Assembly: GCF_001984175.1 (NCBI RefSeq)
Contig: NZ_MTQP01000065.1
Location: 62,001 to 126,000, forward strand
Direction: 5' to 3'
From: Saccharothrix sp. ALI-22-I
GTDB taxonomy: Bacteria; Actinomycetota; Actinomycetes; Mycobacteriales; Pseudonocardiaceae
Length of the DNA: 64,000 nt
Positions within the stretch are counted from its first letter, which is position 1. The number at the start of each line of letters is the position of its first letter. Below, piece after piece: positions 1 through 10,073 of the stretch. A program made the position numbers and the translations under genes. The notes beneath the pieces are model-generated. The model searched no databases. It was not told the origin of the DNA and was given only the letters and a program-made list of their open reading frames with translations.

Positions 1-1573
<1,573 letters not shown>

Positions 1574-1577
<4 letters not shown>

Positions 1578-3544
1578 ACTTCCCCCACCGAGACGATGTG
1601 CGCGACCGCCCGCTGCGGGTCGAGCTTGACGTAGTTGGACCGGCCCCAGTCGAAGACCTCGCCGGTGACCTCGTCCCGGGCCGCGAACCGGGCGCCGTCC
1701 GGCAGGCCCAGCGCGGCCAGGTCGAGCGTGACCGTGCCGTCCTGCGGCCGGTCGGGGTCGAGGGTGACCACGCACACGACCGCGCGCCCGGTGTCCGGGT
1801 CGGTCTTCGAGTACGCGATCAGGTTGTCGTTGTCGACCTGGTGGAACCGCAGCGTGCGCAGCTGCCGCAACGCCGGGTGGGCGCGCCGGATGCGGTTGAG
1901 CCGGGCCAGCCACGGCTGCAACGTGTCACCGGAGTAGTCCCTGGGCCGCAGCTCGTACTTCTCCGAGTCCAGGTACTCCTCGCTGCCCTCGCGCACGGCC
2001 TGGTGCTCGAACAGCTCGTAGCCCGAGTACACGCCCCACGACGGCGACAGCGTCGCGGCCAGCGCCGCGCGCAGCGCGAACATGCCCGGCCCGCCGTGCT
2101 GCAACGACTCGTGCAGGATGTCCGGCGTGTTCACGAACAGGTTCGGCGTGCCCTCGTCGGCGTGCTCGACCAGGCTGCGGCCGAACTCCTCCAGCTCCTC
2201 CTTGGCGGTGCGCCAGGTGAAGTAGGTGTAGTGCTGGGTGAAACCGAGGCGGGACAGCCCGTGCACGCGCGCAGGCCGGGTGAACGACTCGGACAGGAAC
2301 AGCACGTCCGGGTCGGTCTCCTTGACCTGCCAGATCAGCCAGTGCCAGAAGCCGGGCGGCTTGGTGTGCGGGTTGTCCACCCGGAAGATCCGCACGCCCT
2401 GTTCGATCCAGTGCCGCACCACCCGCAGCACCTCGGCGTACAGGCCCTGTGGCTCGTTGTCGAAGTTGAGCGGGTAGATGTCCTCGTAGCGCTTGGGCGG
2501 GTTCTCCGCGAACGCGATCGAGCCGTCCGGGCGGCTGGTGAACCACTCGGGGTGCTCGGTCACCCACGGGTGGTCGGGCGCGCACTGCAACGCCAGGTCC
2601 AGCGCGACCTCCAGGCCGTGGTCGTTGGCGCGGGACACGAAGTGCCGGAAGTCCTCCAGCGTGCCCAGCTCCGGGTGCACGGCGTCGTGGCCGCCGGCGC
2701 GTGAGCCGATGGCCCACGGCGAGCCGACGTCATCGGGCTCGGCGATCGTGGAGTTGTTGCGGCCCTTGCGGTTGACCTCGCCGATCGGGTGGATCGGCGG
2801 CAGGTACAGCACGTCGAAGCCCATGTCGGCGATGCGCGGCAGGTCCTTCTCCGCGGTGGTGAACGTGCCGTGCAACGGCTTGCCGTCGGCGTCCACGCCA
2901 CCGGTGGAGCGCGGGAACAGCTCGTACCAGGCGGAGAACCGCGCCTTCTCGCGGTCCACCCAGATCTGGTGCGTCCGGCCACGGCTGACCAGCTCACGGA
3001 CCGGGTTGGCGTACATGACGCGGTGCACCGCGTCGGACAGCGCGGGCTCGATCCGCTGCGCCAGGCCGTACTCGTGTTCGCGCAGGGTCGCCGCGGCGGC
3101 GCGCAGCAACGGCCGTTCGGCCCGCCGGCGCAACCGGCGCGCGGCCCGGTCCAGCAGCCGTGCCCCCGCTTCCAGGTCGTTGGCCAGCTGTTCGGCGTCC
3201 TGCCCGGCGGCGAGCTTCGCCGTCACGGCGTGCCGCCACGTGGTCCACGGGTCGCTCCACGCGTCCACGCGGAAGGTCCACATGCCCTCGCGGTCCGGGA
3301 CCACGGTGGCGTGCCACCGGTCCAGCCCCGCCTGCGCGGGAACCATCCGGATCTCGGTGCCGGCCTTCCCCGGCGCACCCTGATCACCCGGACCCCGCCA
3401 CACCACCGTCGCGGCGACCGCGTCGTGGCCCTCCCGCCACACGGTCGCGACTACCGGCACGTGCTCGCCGACGACGGCCTTCGCCGGGTGGCGGCCCGAG
3501 CTGACCTCGGGGGTGACGTCGTCGACCACCAACCGCCCGCTCAT
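1574..3544 (-). CDS. glgE: Maltosyltransferase GlgE
   Basis: Alpha-1,4-glucan:maltose-1-phosphate maltosyltransferase (GH13_3), which extends cytoplasmic alpha-glucan with maltose from maltose-1-phosphate. It has 656 residues, the family's usual length. An N-terminal beta-domain (GRLVVDDVTPEV...) is followed by a helical insert and the barrel with MGFDVLYLPPIHPIG, ALDLALQCAPDHPWV, FRVDNPHTKP (nucleophile Asp390), FLSESFTRP (acid/base Glu419) and NTPDILHESLQ. I chose the ATG at 3544 because GAGGGAGGG precedes it by a few bases. A GTG at 3577 would add 11 residues and overlap the upstream stop, but it has no ribosome binding site. It lies 29 nt downstream of the SnoaL-ankyrin gene and overlaps treS, so the three look like one operon. 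Confidence 0.95.
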
Positions 3545-3573
3545 TTCAGCCCTCCCTCGATTCGTCGTGCGGC

Positions 3574-4464
3574 TCACGCGAAGAGCGCACTCACGACTTC
3601 CGCCGCGAGTAGTTCGCGCGCCAGGTCCAGCGGGCTGCGGCCGAGGTGGTCGACCAGGTCCGCGCGGGCGCCGGCGGCCAGCAGCACGCGGGCGGCCTCG
3701 GCGTTGCCGTGCCGGACCGCGATGTGCAGCGGCGTCTGGCCCGTGGTGGCCACCGGGGCGTCCACGATGGAGCCGGCGCGGAGCAGAGCGGTCACCACCT
3801 CGGTGCTGCCGTGCTCGGCGGCCTTGTGCAGCGCGGTCTGCCCGGAGCGTTCGGTGACCAGCACGTCCGCGCCACCGCTGAGCAGCGTGCGGACCGTCGT
3901 GTCGTCACCGCGGGCGGCGGCGGCGTGGAGCGCGGTCAGACCGGTCCGCTCGTCGTGCCGGTTCGGGTCGCCGCCGAAGGACAGCAGGTCGCGCACCTCG
4001 TCCACGTCACCGGCGACGGCGGCGGCGTGCAGGCGCTGCTCGCGGTCCGCGTTGAACGCGCTGATCTCGCCGTTCGGGTCGAAGTAGACCTTCCAGTGGG
4101 CGATCTTGCCCTGGTCGGACAGGACCAGCCGGTGCATGTCCTCGATCTCGAAAAGCACCTTCGTACGGGTGTGCCTGCCCTTGGTGTAGACGACCGCGCA
4201 GGCCGTGTTGCCGTCCACGAACAGGCCGCGCAGGCCGTAGTCCAGCACCTCGGTGGTCTCGTTGCGGATGCGGAACGCCTCGGCGACTTCGTTCAAACCG
4301 ACGTGCGTGCCCAGGTACGGGATGACCGCGTTCCACTGGTCCTGTGGCAGTTCGAGCACCACGGACGGGGACAGGCCGGCCATGATCCCGGCCGCGTCCC
4401 CGCGTCCGATGGCACCGAACCAGTCCTCCACGATCTTGCGGGTGTCCATACGCCTGTTGTTCAT
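3574..4464 (-). CDS. SnoaL/NTF2-like domain fused to ankyrin repeats
   Basis: A 296-residue protein of two parts. Residues about 7-135 are an NTF2-like, SnoaL-type alpha+beta barrel (TRKIVEDWFGAIGRGDAAGI at the start, GKIAHWKVYFDP at the end). Residues about 145-296 are four or five ankyrin repeats with repeated TALHAAAARG, TALHKAAEHG and TPLHIAVRHG motifs. SnoaL-like folds bind or transform small hydrophobic or polyketide-like ligands; ankyrin repeats bind proteins. There is no signal peptide, so it is probably cytoplasmic. It is the first gene of the glgE-treS transcription unit (29 nt gap). The start follows AAAGG at good spacing. A second ankyrin gene opens the rightward operon at 10074. 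Function unknown; a ligand-sensing scaffold for the glucan enzymes is only a guess. Confidence 0.85.
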   Translation of the reverse strand: MNNRRMDTRKIVEDWFGAIGRGDAAGIMAGLSPSVVLELPQDQWNAVIPYLGTHVGLNEVAEAFRIRNETTEVLDYGLRGLFVDGNTACAVVYTKGRHTRTKVLFEIEDMHRLVLSDQGKIAHWKVYFDPNGEISAFNADREQRLHAAAVAGDVDEVRDLLSFGGDPNRHDERTGLTALHAAAARGDDTTVRTLLSGGADVLVTERSGQTALHKAAEHGSTEVVTALLRAGSIVDAPVATTGQTPLHIAVRHGNAEAARVLLAAGARADLVDHLGRSPLDLARELLAAEVVSALFA

Positions 4465-4484
4465 GTTGATTGCCTTTCAGCGGT

Positions 4485-4496
4485 GGGAGATCTCCC
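4485..4496. promoter_or_regulatory. 12-bp perfect palindrome upstream of the SnoaL-ankyrin/glgE/treS unit
   Basis: GGGAGATCTCCC lies about 20 nt upstream of the ATG at 4464, between the start codon and the terminator of the preceding gene. Its position suits an operator or a small leader hairpin. No regulator can be assigned. Confidence 0.35.
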
Positions 4497-4570
4497 TGCT
4501 CCCAGGCTGACAGCGATCCACATCGGACACGAGGAACGGGCGGCGACTGCGGCAACATGCCGAAGAAGCA

Positions 4571-4614
4571 CGGAACCCCGCCGCACGCCTTCGTGAGGCG
4601 TGGGCGGGGTTCCG
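4571..4614 (-). terminator. Hairpin terminator after the SnoaL-like lipoprotein gene
   Basis: CGGAACCCCGCC pairs with GGCGGGGTTCCG, and an inner ACGCCT/AGGCGT stem closes a small loop. It lies 30 nt past the stop at 4645. There is no U-tract, as is common for actinobacterial hairpin terminators. Confidence 0.6.
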
Positions 4615-4644
4615 TCGTGCGATCGATCTACGAGGCCACGGAGC

Positions 4645-5118
4645 CTACGAGGAGTAGCGGCCGACGACGTCCTGGATGAGCCCGTCGCGGACCAGGTACT
4701 CGTAGTAGAAGATCTCCGTGCCGCCGTAACCGGTGGAGTAGTCGTAGTCGACGCGGTAGCGGTTGCCCTCCCACTTCTCACCGGTGACCTTGTACTCGCC
4801 GCCCGGCTTGATCACCTCGGGGTTGATGAAGCGGTCCATGATGTCCTTGCGGGACGGGTAGATCCGGCCCACGCTGTCGAACCGGGCGTTCTCGGCGAAC
4901 GTGGCCGCGACCGCGTCCGAGTTGCCCGCGTTGGCCGCCTCCATGAACCGTTTCGCCAGTTCCGGCGCTGCGGCGCGGTCGGCGTCCGAGAGCGGTGCGG
5001 CCTCCGCGCTCGCCGCGACGGCGCTGAGTGTCTGCTCGTCCTCGGGGCTGGGATTCGAAGTCGCGCACGCCGCCGTGACGACGAGCGCTAACGCGGCCAG
5101 GCCGATCCGTCGGTACAT
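4645..5118 (-). CDS. SnoaL/NTF2-like lipoprotein
   Basis: A 157-residue precursor with a lipoprotein signal peptide: MYRR, a hydrophobic core and VVTAAC, with lipidated Cys18. The mature part opens with a Ser/Ala-rich linker and continues into an NTF2-like domain (LAKRFMEAANAGNSDAVAAT, then YPSRKDIMDRF and YYEYLVRDGLIQDVVGRY). It should sit on the outer face of the membrane. GAGGA lies 7 nt before the ATG. Hairpins on both sides suggest its own transcript. It is one of four SnoaL-like products within 12 kb, which suggests a shared small-molecule substrate. No catalytic residues can be assigned. Confidence 0.8.
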   Translation of the reverse strand: MYRRIGLAALALVVTAACATSNPSPEDEQTLSAVAASAEAAPLSDADRAAAPELAKRFMEAANAGNSDAVAATFAENARFDSVGRIYPSRKDIMDRFINPEVIKPGGEYKVTGEKWEGNRYRVDYDYSTGYGGTEIFYYEYLVRDGLIQDVVGRYSS

Positions 5119-5170
5119 GTCGCATCCTCACTTGGTAACGGTGTGTCGGTGGGAAGAGGGAATACCGTCC

Positions 5171-5198
5171 GGCCCGGAGGTCTGAGGACCTCCGGGCC
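5171..5198 (-). terminator. Perfect 12-bp hairpin after the MFS gene
   Basis: GGCCCGGAGGTC and GACCTCCGGGCC flank a TGAG loop, 109 nt past the MFS stop. The stem is strong and has no U-tract. It separates the MFS gene from the lipoprotein gene. Confidence 0.6.
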
Positions 5199-5306
5199 GA
5201 AGGCCGGGTTCGGTGCACGCGGACGGGAGACCCGCTTGCACCCACACCCCTCGCACCTCGACCTGGGGGGGCGGTAGAGGCGACGCGGGGCTCCCGAGCC
5301 GGGTGG

Positions 5307-6722
5307 TCAGGTGCGCCGCGTGCCTCGCATCAGCGCGATGATGAACGCGATGCCGACCACGATCGCGCCGATCGAGGCCAAGTAGGCCGTGTGGTAGCCG
5401 CTGAGCACGTCCTGCGGTTCGCCGGTGGTGGTGACCGTCGCGGCGAGCGTGACCAGGGCGGCCACCCCGACGCTGCCGCCGAGCTGCTGCGCGGTGACGT
5501 TCAGACCGCCGGCGACGCCGTGCTCGTGCTGCGGGACGCCGGTCAGCGACGCGGCGGTCAGGCCGGCGAACGCGACGCCCTGGCCGACGCTCATGACCAG
5601 CACGGCCGGGAAGACGTGCAGCCAGTAGTTGCCGTCCAGCGGGGTGAGCGCCCACAACCCGACACCGCCCGCGATCAGCAGCAGGCCGGTGATCAGCAAC
5701 GGGCGCTGGCCGACCTTCGCCATCACGCGGCCCGCGATGTTCGCGCTGACGACCACCGTGATGCCCATGGGCAGGATCGCCAGACCGGACTGGAGTGGCG
5801 TGTAGCCGAGCAGTCCTTGCAGGTAGAGCGGTGCGAAGAAGAGCACGCCGAGCACGGCGGTGAAGAAGACGACGGCCGCGATGGTGGCCGCCGAGACCGA
5901 GGGCACCCGGAAGATGCTCAGCTGGAGGAGCGGGTTCGCCGCCCGGCGCTCCCAGAACACGAAGCCGACCAGCAGGATGACGGACAGGGCGAGCGGGCCC
6001 AGCGTGAGCGGGTCGGTCCAGCTGCTGTGGCTGGCCTGGCTCAGACCGAGGACCGCGAGCAGCAGACCGCCGGTGACCGAGGTGGCGCCGACGATGTCCA
6101 GCTTCTCCGGCTTCCGGCGGCTCGCCGGGAGCACCGACTTGATCGCGCCGAGCACGGCGATCCCGATGATGACGTTGAACACGAACACGGCCCGCCAGCT
6201 GAACAGGTCGGTGAGCACACCGCCGATCACCACGCCCGCGCTGAAGCTGGAAGCGCCGACACTCGTGTAGACGGCGAGCGCCTTGTTGCGGCGCGGGCCT
6301 TCCGGGAACAGTTCGGTGAGCAACGCGAGAGAGGCGGGGCCGGAGAGCGCGGCGCCGACGCCCTGGAGCGCGCGGGCGACCATCAGCACTTCGGCTTCAG
6401 GGGCGATCGCGGCCACGATCGTGGCGACGGTGAACAGGCCGACGCCGAACGTGAAGACGCGGCGCCGGCCGAGCACGTCGGCCGCCCGTCCGCCGAAGAG
6501 CAGGAATCCCGCGAACGTGACCGCGTAGGAGGTCATCGTCCACTGCAGACCGTTGCTGCCGATGCCGAGGTCCTGGCCGATGACCGGGAGCGCGGCGTTG
6601 ACCACGGCGACGCTGCTGGTGTCCAGCGCGAGTGCGGCGGCCAACACGATGACGGCGAGCCACTTGGGCTCGGGATCGGACTTGGGTATGCCGGTGCCGA
6701 CCGGGTCGACGTGGGTTGACAT
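5307..6722 (-). CDS. MFS drug:H+ antiporter, DHA2 (EmrB/QacA) family
   Basis: A 471-residue, mostly hydrophobic inner-membrane protein with the segment count expected of 14-helix exporters. It carries the loop motif FGGRAADVLGRRRVF and motif C-like ALQGVGAALSGPASLALLTE. The first helix has DTSSVAVVNAALPVIGQDL, typical of DHA2 carriers. The ATG at 6722 is preferred because GGAG lies 6 nt upstream; an in-frame ATG at 6746 has none. A copy of the shared 43-bp element lies about 305 nt upstream, so it may respond to the nearby LysR regulator and export the product or substrate of the surrounding enzymes. Substrate unknown. Confidence 0.9.
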   Translation of the reverse strand: MSTHVDPVGTGIPKSDPEPKWLAVIVLAAALALDTSSVAVVNAALPVIGQDLGIGSNGLQWTMTSYAVTFAGFLLFGGRAADVLGRRRVFTFGVGLFTVATIVAAIAPEAEVLMVARALQGVGAALSGPASLALLTELFPEGPRRNKALAVYTSVGASSFSAGVVIGGVLTDLFSWRAVFVFNVIIGIAVLGAIKSVLPASRRKPEKLDIVGATSVTGGLLLAVLGLSQASHSSWTDPLTLGPLALSVILLVGFVFWERRAANPLLQLSIFRVPSVSAATIAAVVFFTAVLGVLFFAPLYLQGLLGYTPLQSGLAILPMGITVVVSANIAGRVMAKVGQRPLLITGLLLIAGGVGLWALTPLDGNYWLHVFPAVLVMSVGQGVAFAGLTAASLTGVPQHEHGVAGGLNVTAQQLGGSVGVAALVTLAATVTTTGEPQDVLSGYHTAYLASIGAIVVGIAFIIALMRGTRRT

Positions 6723-7026
6723 GTGGTGCTCCAAGGTTTTCGGCACGGCGGCAGGACGCCGTGCGGGAGACGGTGAGGTGTGCCCGCTCAGCCGGTGGCG
6801 GGCACGGTGCCGCGCACGCCTGCCGGCGCGAACCGGTGGGCTCGTCCTGCCGCGGTCCCGGCGGGGTGGCCGCCGTCGCGCTGGAGGAGCGGGTCGGTTC
6901 GGCTGGGTGCGGAGTCGGTGCTCCGCGGCTGGCGTGGTGAGGGCACGGCGGTTCTCTCAGTCAGTCTGAGTTCTGGATCGCACGGCCGATTCGCTCGTGC
7001 AGAACTAGAAAACACCCGAGCGGCAC

Positions 7027-7069
7027 CCGAAGTCCAAGACTCATGCCCATACGCTCACGACATAGATCG
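7027..7069 (-). promoter_or_regulatory. Shared 43-bp promoter/operator element, copy A
   Basis: Matches copy B (8918-8960) at 37 of 43 positions. Conserved blocks are GAAGTCCAAGACTC, CCATACGCT and CATAGATCG. It has the same orientation relative to the leftward MFS gene as copy B has to the leftward SDR gene. The likely ligand is the LysR-type protein encoded at 8982. A purely accidental match of this length is implausible. Confidence 0.65.
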
Positions 7070-7133
7070 CTATTCGAGGAATCGTCACCATTGGTCGCCG
7101 GCGCGCCTGTCCGGTTTATTCCGGGCAAACGAA

Positions 7134-7174
7134 AACCCCTCCGGGCACCTGGTCCACCAGGCGCCGGAGAGGTT
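7134..7174 (-). terminator. Rho-independent terminator of the SnoaL-like gene
   Basis: An 11-bp stem with one mismatch (7134-7144 with 7164-7174) encloses an inner CCTGG/CCAGG pair. On the minus strand it is followed by GGGGTTTTCGTTTG, a T-rich tail. It lies 16 nt past the stop at 7190. Confidence 0.75.
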
Positions 7175-7189
7175 CGCGGAAGAGGGGGC

Positions 7190-7738
7190 TTACCCGAGGT
7201 CGAGGCGGTTGGGAATCCGGTCCAGCTTGTAGGCCTTCCAGAAGAACTGGTCGGCGGCGTGCTGGTCGGAGGCGAAGTTGATGGCCTCCACGATGCGCCT
7301 GCCGCGGATCTTGAACGCCAGCGCCCAGGTGATGTCCAGGCCCTCCGGGTTGGTGCTCCAGCCGCGGTGCAGGTCGATGACCCACTCCTTGTCCACCGCC
7401 AGCGAGATCGGTTCGGCGCGGAAACCGGCCTTGCCGAGTTCACCGAAGAACGCGATGACCTCGTCCACGCCGACCTTGGTGCCCGACAGCGGGTGGTGGC
7501 CGGGGATGGTCCACCGGATGTCGGTGGCGAAGAACTGGCGCAACTTGTTCAGGTCGCCCGAGCCGTAGGCGCCGTAGAAGTCCTGGATCAGGCGGACGTT
7601 CGGGTGGACCTGGTCCGACTCGGCGCTCGCGGTACCGGTGTCGAGCAGCGTCGCGGCCGCCACACCTCCCGCGACGATTCCCGCGCCGCGCACCGCGTCG
7701 GCACCGGAGATTCCGGCCTGGTCTTCAGAGGTCGTCAT
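7190..7738 (-). CDS. SnoaL-like protein with N-terminal hydrophobic export-type segment
   Basis: A 182-residue protein. Residues about 12-42 form a hydrophobic stretch (AGIVAGGVAAATLLDTGTAS) ending in an A-x-A-like site, so it may be exported or membrane-anchored; there is no twin-arginine pair. The rest is an NTF2-like domain: VRLIQDFYGAYGSGDLNKL, IRWTIPGHHPLSG, VDEVIAFFGELGKAG and ITWALAFKIRGRRIVEA. This is the ketosteroid-isomerase/SnoaL layout of a limb-cyclase or ligand-binding cone. I set the start at the ATG at 7738 (GGGAG upstream). An ATG at 7840 lies inside the putative promoter. A weak copy of the shared element sits before it. Confidence 0.85.
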   Translation of the reverse strand: MTTSEDQAGISGADAVRGAGIVAGGVAAATLLDTGTASAESDQVHPNVRLIQDFYGAYGSGDLNKLRQFFATDIRWTIPGHHPLSGTKVGVDEVIAFFGELGKAGFRAEPISLAVDKEWVIDLHRGWSTNPEGLDITWALAFKIRGRRIVEAINFASDQHAADQFFWKAYKLDRIPNRLDLG

Positions 7739-7818
7739 GCTCGCTCCCGGTTGAGGATTACGAACCCGGATGGGACCGGATTCGCCGTCACCACGAAACG
7801 TATGCGCGCGCGCCCGGA

Positions 7819-7855
7819 CAGGTCCAATACTTGTCGTCATTACACATCGCTATAG
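7819..7855 (-). promoter_or_regulatory. Weak third copy of the shared element (copy C)
   Basis: AGGTCCAATACTTGTC matches copy A's AAGTCCAAGACTCATG at 11 of 16 positions, and CATCGCTAT is also shared with copy A's right end. It lies about 80-115 nt upstream of the SnoaL-like start at 7738, in the same orientation as copies A and B. Confidence 0.4.
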
Positions 7856-7939
7856 TTCGCCACCCGACCACGAAAAGTCCGCCGGGGCGCCGAGTCCACC
7901 CCGGACACGGCGGCACCCGGCTTCGTGCGGGTTCGACCA

Positions 7940-7977
7940 GCCGGTGTGACCGGCCCGGACAGGCCGTCCACACCGGC
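7940..7977 (-). terminator. Hairpin terminator of the SDR gene
   Basis: GCCGGTGTG and CACACCGGC form a 9-bp stem around a 20-nt GC-rich loop, 9 nt past the SDR stop at 7987. Confidence 0.5.
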
Positions 7978-7986
7978 CGACGCGGC

Positions 7987-8859
7987 TCAGCCGGCGAACG
8001 CGGTGGCGCGGCCGACGGCCTGCCACTGCTCCAGTTCGGCCCGCACGCGGTCGAGGCGTTCGCCGATGCCGTCCACTGCGTCGGCGCCGAGGGCCAGCCG
8101 CAGGGGGGTGTGCTCGGAGTCCAACGCCGCTTGGATCGCCGCCGCGGCCTTGACCGGGTCGCCGGGCTGCGCGCCGTCCACCTCGCGGAGCATCTTGCGC
8201 ACCGGGTCCAGCACGTCGTCGTAGTCGGGGATGGCCGTGCCGAAGCGCAGCGCGGACCCCGTGAACGCGGTGCGGAACGCGCCCGGCTCGGCGATCAGCA
8301 CCTTGATGCCGAAGGGCTCGACCTCGGCGGCCAGGCTCTCCGAGTAACCCTCCAGGGCGAACTTCGCCGCGGAGTAGGCGGCCAGGCCGGGCCAGCTGAC
8401 CTGGCCCGACATGCTCGACATCTGCACGATCGCCCCGGTGCGGCGGGCCCGCATGTGCGGCAGCACCGCGCGGGTCAACGCGGCCGGGCCGTGCAGGTGC
8501 ACGTCCATCATCTCGCGCAGTTCGGCGTCCGGGGTCTCCTCGGCCGCGCCGACGAAACCGTGGCCCGCGTTGTTCACCAGCACGTCGATCTGGCCGTGCC
8601 AGGTGATGGCGTCCTGCACGGCGTTCGCGATCTCGATACCGCTGGTGACGTCGAGCCGCAGGGGTGTCACCCGGTCGGGCGCGATCGCGGTCAGCTCGGC
8701 GAGTGATTCGACTTTGCGCGCGGTGGCCACCACCGTGTCGCCGACGGCGAGCGCCTGTTCCGCGATCGCCCGGCCGAGGCCCGACGAGCTGCCTGTGATG
8801 AACCACACTCGTGACGACGCGGAGCCGGTGGGAGTGGGTGGTGGTGCGTTGACGCTCAT
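7987..8859 (-). CDS. Short-chain dehydrogenase/reductase
   Basis: A 290-residue classical SDR, an NAD(P)-dependent oxidoreductase. It has the cofactor motif TGSSSGLG (about residues 22-29), the basic residue in VVATARKVESL that favours NADPH, NNAGHG, catalytic Ser in QMSSMSG, and YSAAK with Tyr and Lys. The C-terminal substrate loop is long. AGGAGGG precedes the ATG. It is divergent from the LysR gene, with shared element B in the 122-nt gap, which is the usual layout for a LysR-controlled target. It probably oxidises or reduces a small carbonyl or alcohol in the same pathway as the neighbouring SnoaL-like proteins. Substrate unknown. Confidence 0.93.
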   Translation of the reverse strand: MSVNAPPPTPTGSASSRVWFITGSSSGLGRAIAEQALAVGDTVVATARKVESLAELTAIAPDRVTPLRLDVTSGIEIANAVQDAITWHGQIDVLVNNAGHGFVGAAEETPDAELREMMDVHLHGPAALTRAVLPHMRARRTGAIVQMSSMSGQVSWPGLAAYSAAKFALEGYSESLAAEVEPFGIKVLIAEPGAFRTAFTGSALRFGTAIPDYDDVLDPVRKMLREVDGAQPGDPVKAAAAIQAALDSEHTPLRLALGADAVDGIGERLDRVRAELEQWQAVGRATAFAG

Positions 8860-8909
8860 GGGCCCTCCTGGTCGTGAACCAGCTGTGCTGCACGATCAAG
8901 AAAGCACCC

Positions 8910-8960
8910 GGACTTCACCGAAGTCCAAGACTCCTGGCCATACGCTGGCCGCATAGATCG
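8910..8960. promoter_or_regulatory. Shared element copy B with 7-3-7 inverted repeat (SDR/LysR intergenic)
   Basis: GGACTTC-ACC-GAAGTCC (8910-8926) is a perfect inverted repeat that overlaps the left end of the 43-bp shared element (8918-8960). Inside is GGCCA-TACGC-TGGCC. It lies between the divergent SDR and LysR starts, where LysR-family regulators normally bind their own promoter and their target's. Confidence 0.65.
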
Positions 8961-8981
8961 TTCACCGAGGGAGCCCCGGAC

Positions 8982-9884
8982 ATGGATGTCGACACCCGCG
9001 TCCTGCGTTATTTCGTCGCGGTTGCCGAGCAGTTGAGCTTCACCCGCGCGGCCGAGCAGCTGTTCGTCTCACAGCCCGCGCTGAGCCGGCAGATCCGGCA
9101 ACTCGAATCCGACCTGCGCATCACGCTGTTCGAGCGCACCAGCCGCGAGGTGCGGTTATCGCCGGTCGGCGAGGCGCTGCTGCCGCTGGCGCGCACGCTC
9201 ATCGCGGACTGGCAGGCCGCCCAGCGCGTCGCGCGGGGTATCGCGGCGGTCGAGTCACGGGTGCTGCGCATCGGGTTCGAGGCCACCGGCGCGGGACCGC
9301 TGACGACCAGGGCGCGCACCGCGTTCGCCGCACGTCACCCGGACGTGACGATCGAGCCCAAGCGCTTCGACTGGGGCGGCGAGGTCGCCGCGCTGCGCGA
9401 CGGCCTGGTGGACGTGGCGTTCCTGTGGCTGCCCGCGGACACCACCGGCCTGCACACCGAGATCGTCGCGGTGGAGCAGCGGATGGTGGGGCTGGCGGCC
9501 GGGCACCGGCTGGCGTCGTGGGACAGCGTGAGCATCCTCGACCTGCGCGACGAACCGCTGATGTGGACCCGCAAGGCGCCGAAGTACTGGGTGGACTGGT
9601 GGGCGGTCAACCCGCGGCCGGACGGCTCCGAGCCGGTGTGGGGACCGGAGAACGACAACGTCGAGGAGATGCTGGAGCACGTCGCCGCGAACGTGGCGAT
9701 CTGCATCGGCCCGCAGTCGATGGCCACCTACTACGCCCGCCCGGACCTGGTGTGGCGGCCGATCACCGACGTGCCGCCGTTGCGCATCGCGTTCGCCCGG
9801 CCCGCCGCCAGCACGAACCCGTTGGCCGCAGCCTTCGCCGCGGTCGTCCGCGAGCTGTCCGAAGTGGACGTTTCCGAGCGCTGA
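8982..9884 (+). CDS. LysR-family transcriptional regulator
   Basis: A 300-residue LTTR. The N-terminal winged HTH is textbook: LRYFVAVAEQLSFTRAAEQL, VSQPALSRQIRQLESDL and LFERTSREVRLSPVGEALL. It is followed by a type-2 periplasmic-binding-like effector domain from about residue 90. The ATG at 8982 follows GAGGGAG; earlier in-frame starts would run through the operator. The effector is unknown, but the adjacent genes suggest a small aromatic or keto compound. It should regulate the divergent SDR and, judging by copies of element B, the MFS gene and perhaps the SnoaL-like gene. Confidence 0.95.
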   Translation: MDVDTRVLRYFVAVAEQLSFTRAAEQLFVSQPALSRQIRQLESDLRITLFERTSREVRLSPVGEALLPLARTLIADWQAAQRVARGIAAVESRVLRIGFEATGAGPLTTRARTAFAARHPDVTIEPKRFDWGGEVAALRDGLVDVAFLWLPADTTGLHTEIVAVEQRMVGLAAGHRLASWDSVSILDLRDEPLMWTRKAPKYWVDWWAVNPRPDGSEPVWGPENDNVEEMLEHVAANVAICIGPQSMATYYARPDLVWRPITDVPPLRIAFARPAASTNPLAAAFAAVVRELSEVDVSER

Positions 9885-9898
9885 TCGTGGAAAACGCG

Positions 9899-9921
9899 GT
9901 GCGCGAACGGCCGTCGCGCAC
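9899..9921 (+). terminator. Hairpin after the LysR gene
   Basis: GTGCGCGA and TCGCGCAC pair across a 7-nt loop, 15 nt past the stop. No U-tract. Confidence 0.5.
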
Positions 9922-9977
9922 CACGTCAAGTTGAGCTAGTCGTCCGCGGTTGCTTGTCGACTCCACCCGCACGCCGG

Positions 9978-10005
9978 TTGACTGGGTGTCGTTCCCGGGT
10001 ACGAA
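9978..10005 (+). promoter_or_regulatory. Putative sigma70-type promoter for the ankyrin-to-STAS operon
   Basis: TTGACT and TACGAA are separated by 16 nt and lie about 70 nt before the ankyrin ATG, downstream of the LysR terminator. The position is right; the call rests on hexamer resemblance alone. Confidence 0.45.
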
Positions 10006-10073
10006 GCCTCCGATTCTCCTTGCCACAGCGGAGAAGCAGGCCGTGCCCAGACATCCAGTCAAGGAGTATTCCC

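Larger units (their letters stand above)
6723..7189. other. 467-bp intergenic region with shared element A and a terminator
   Basis: Between the MFS start and the SnoaL-like stop. It holds the terminator of the SnoaL gene (7134-7174), element A (7027-7069) and then about 300 nt before the MFS ATG in which I see no convincing coding frame. A 75-residue leftward frame from a GTG at 7015 has no ribosome binding site and an unlikely composition. The MFS mRNA may have a long leader. Confidence 0.5.

Noticed and set aside
6788..7015. A 75-codon leftward frame between shared element A and the MFS gene
   Set aside because: No ribosome binding site, shadow-like composition (Arg/Pro/Thr) and no recognisable fold; treated as leader.
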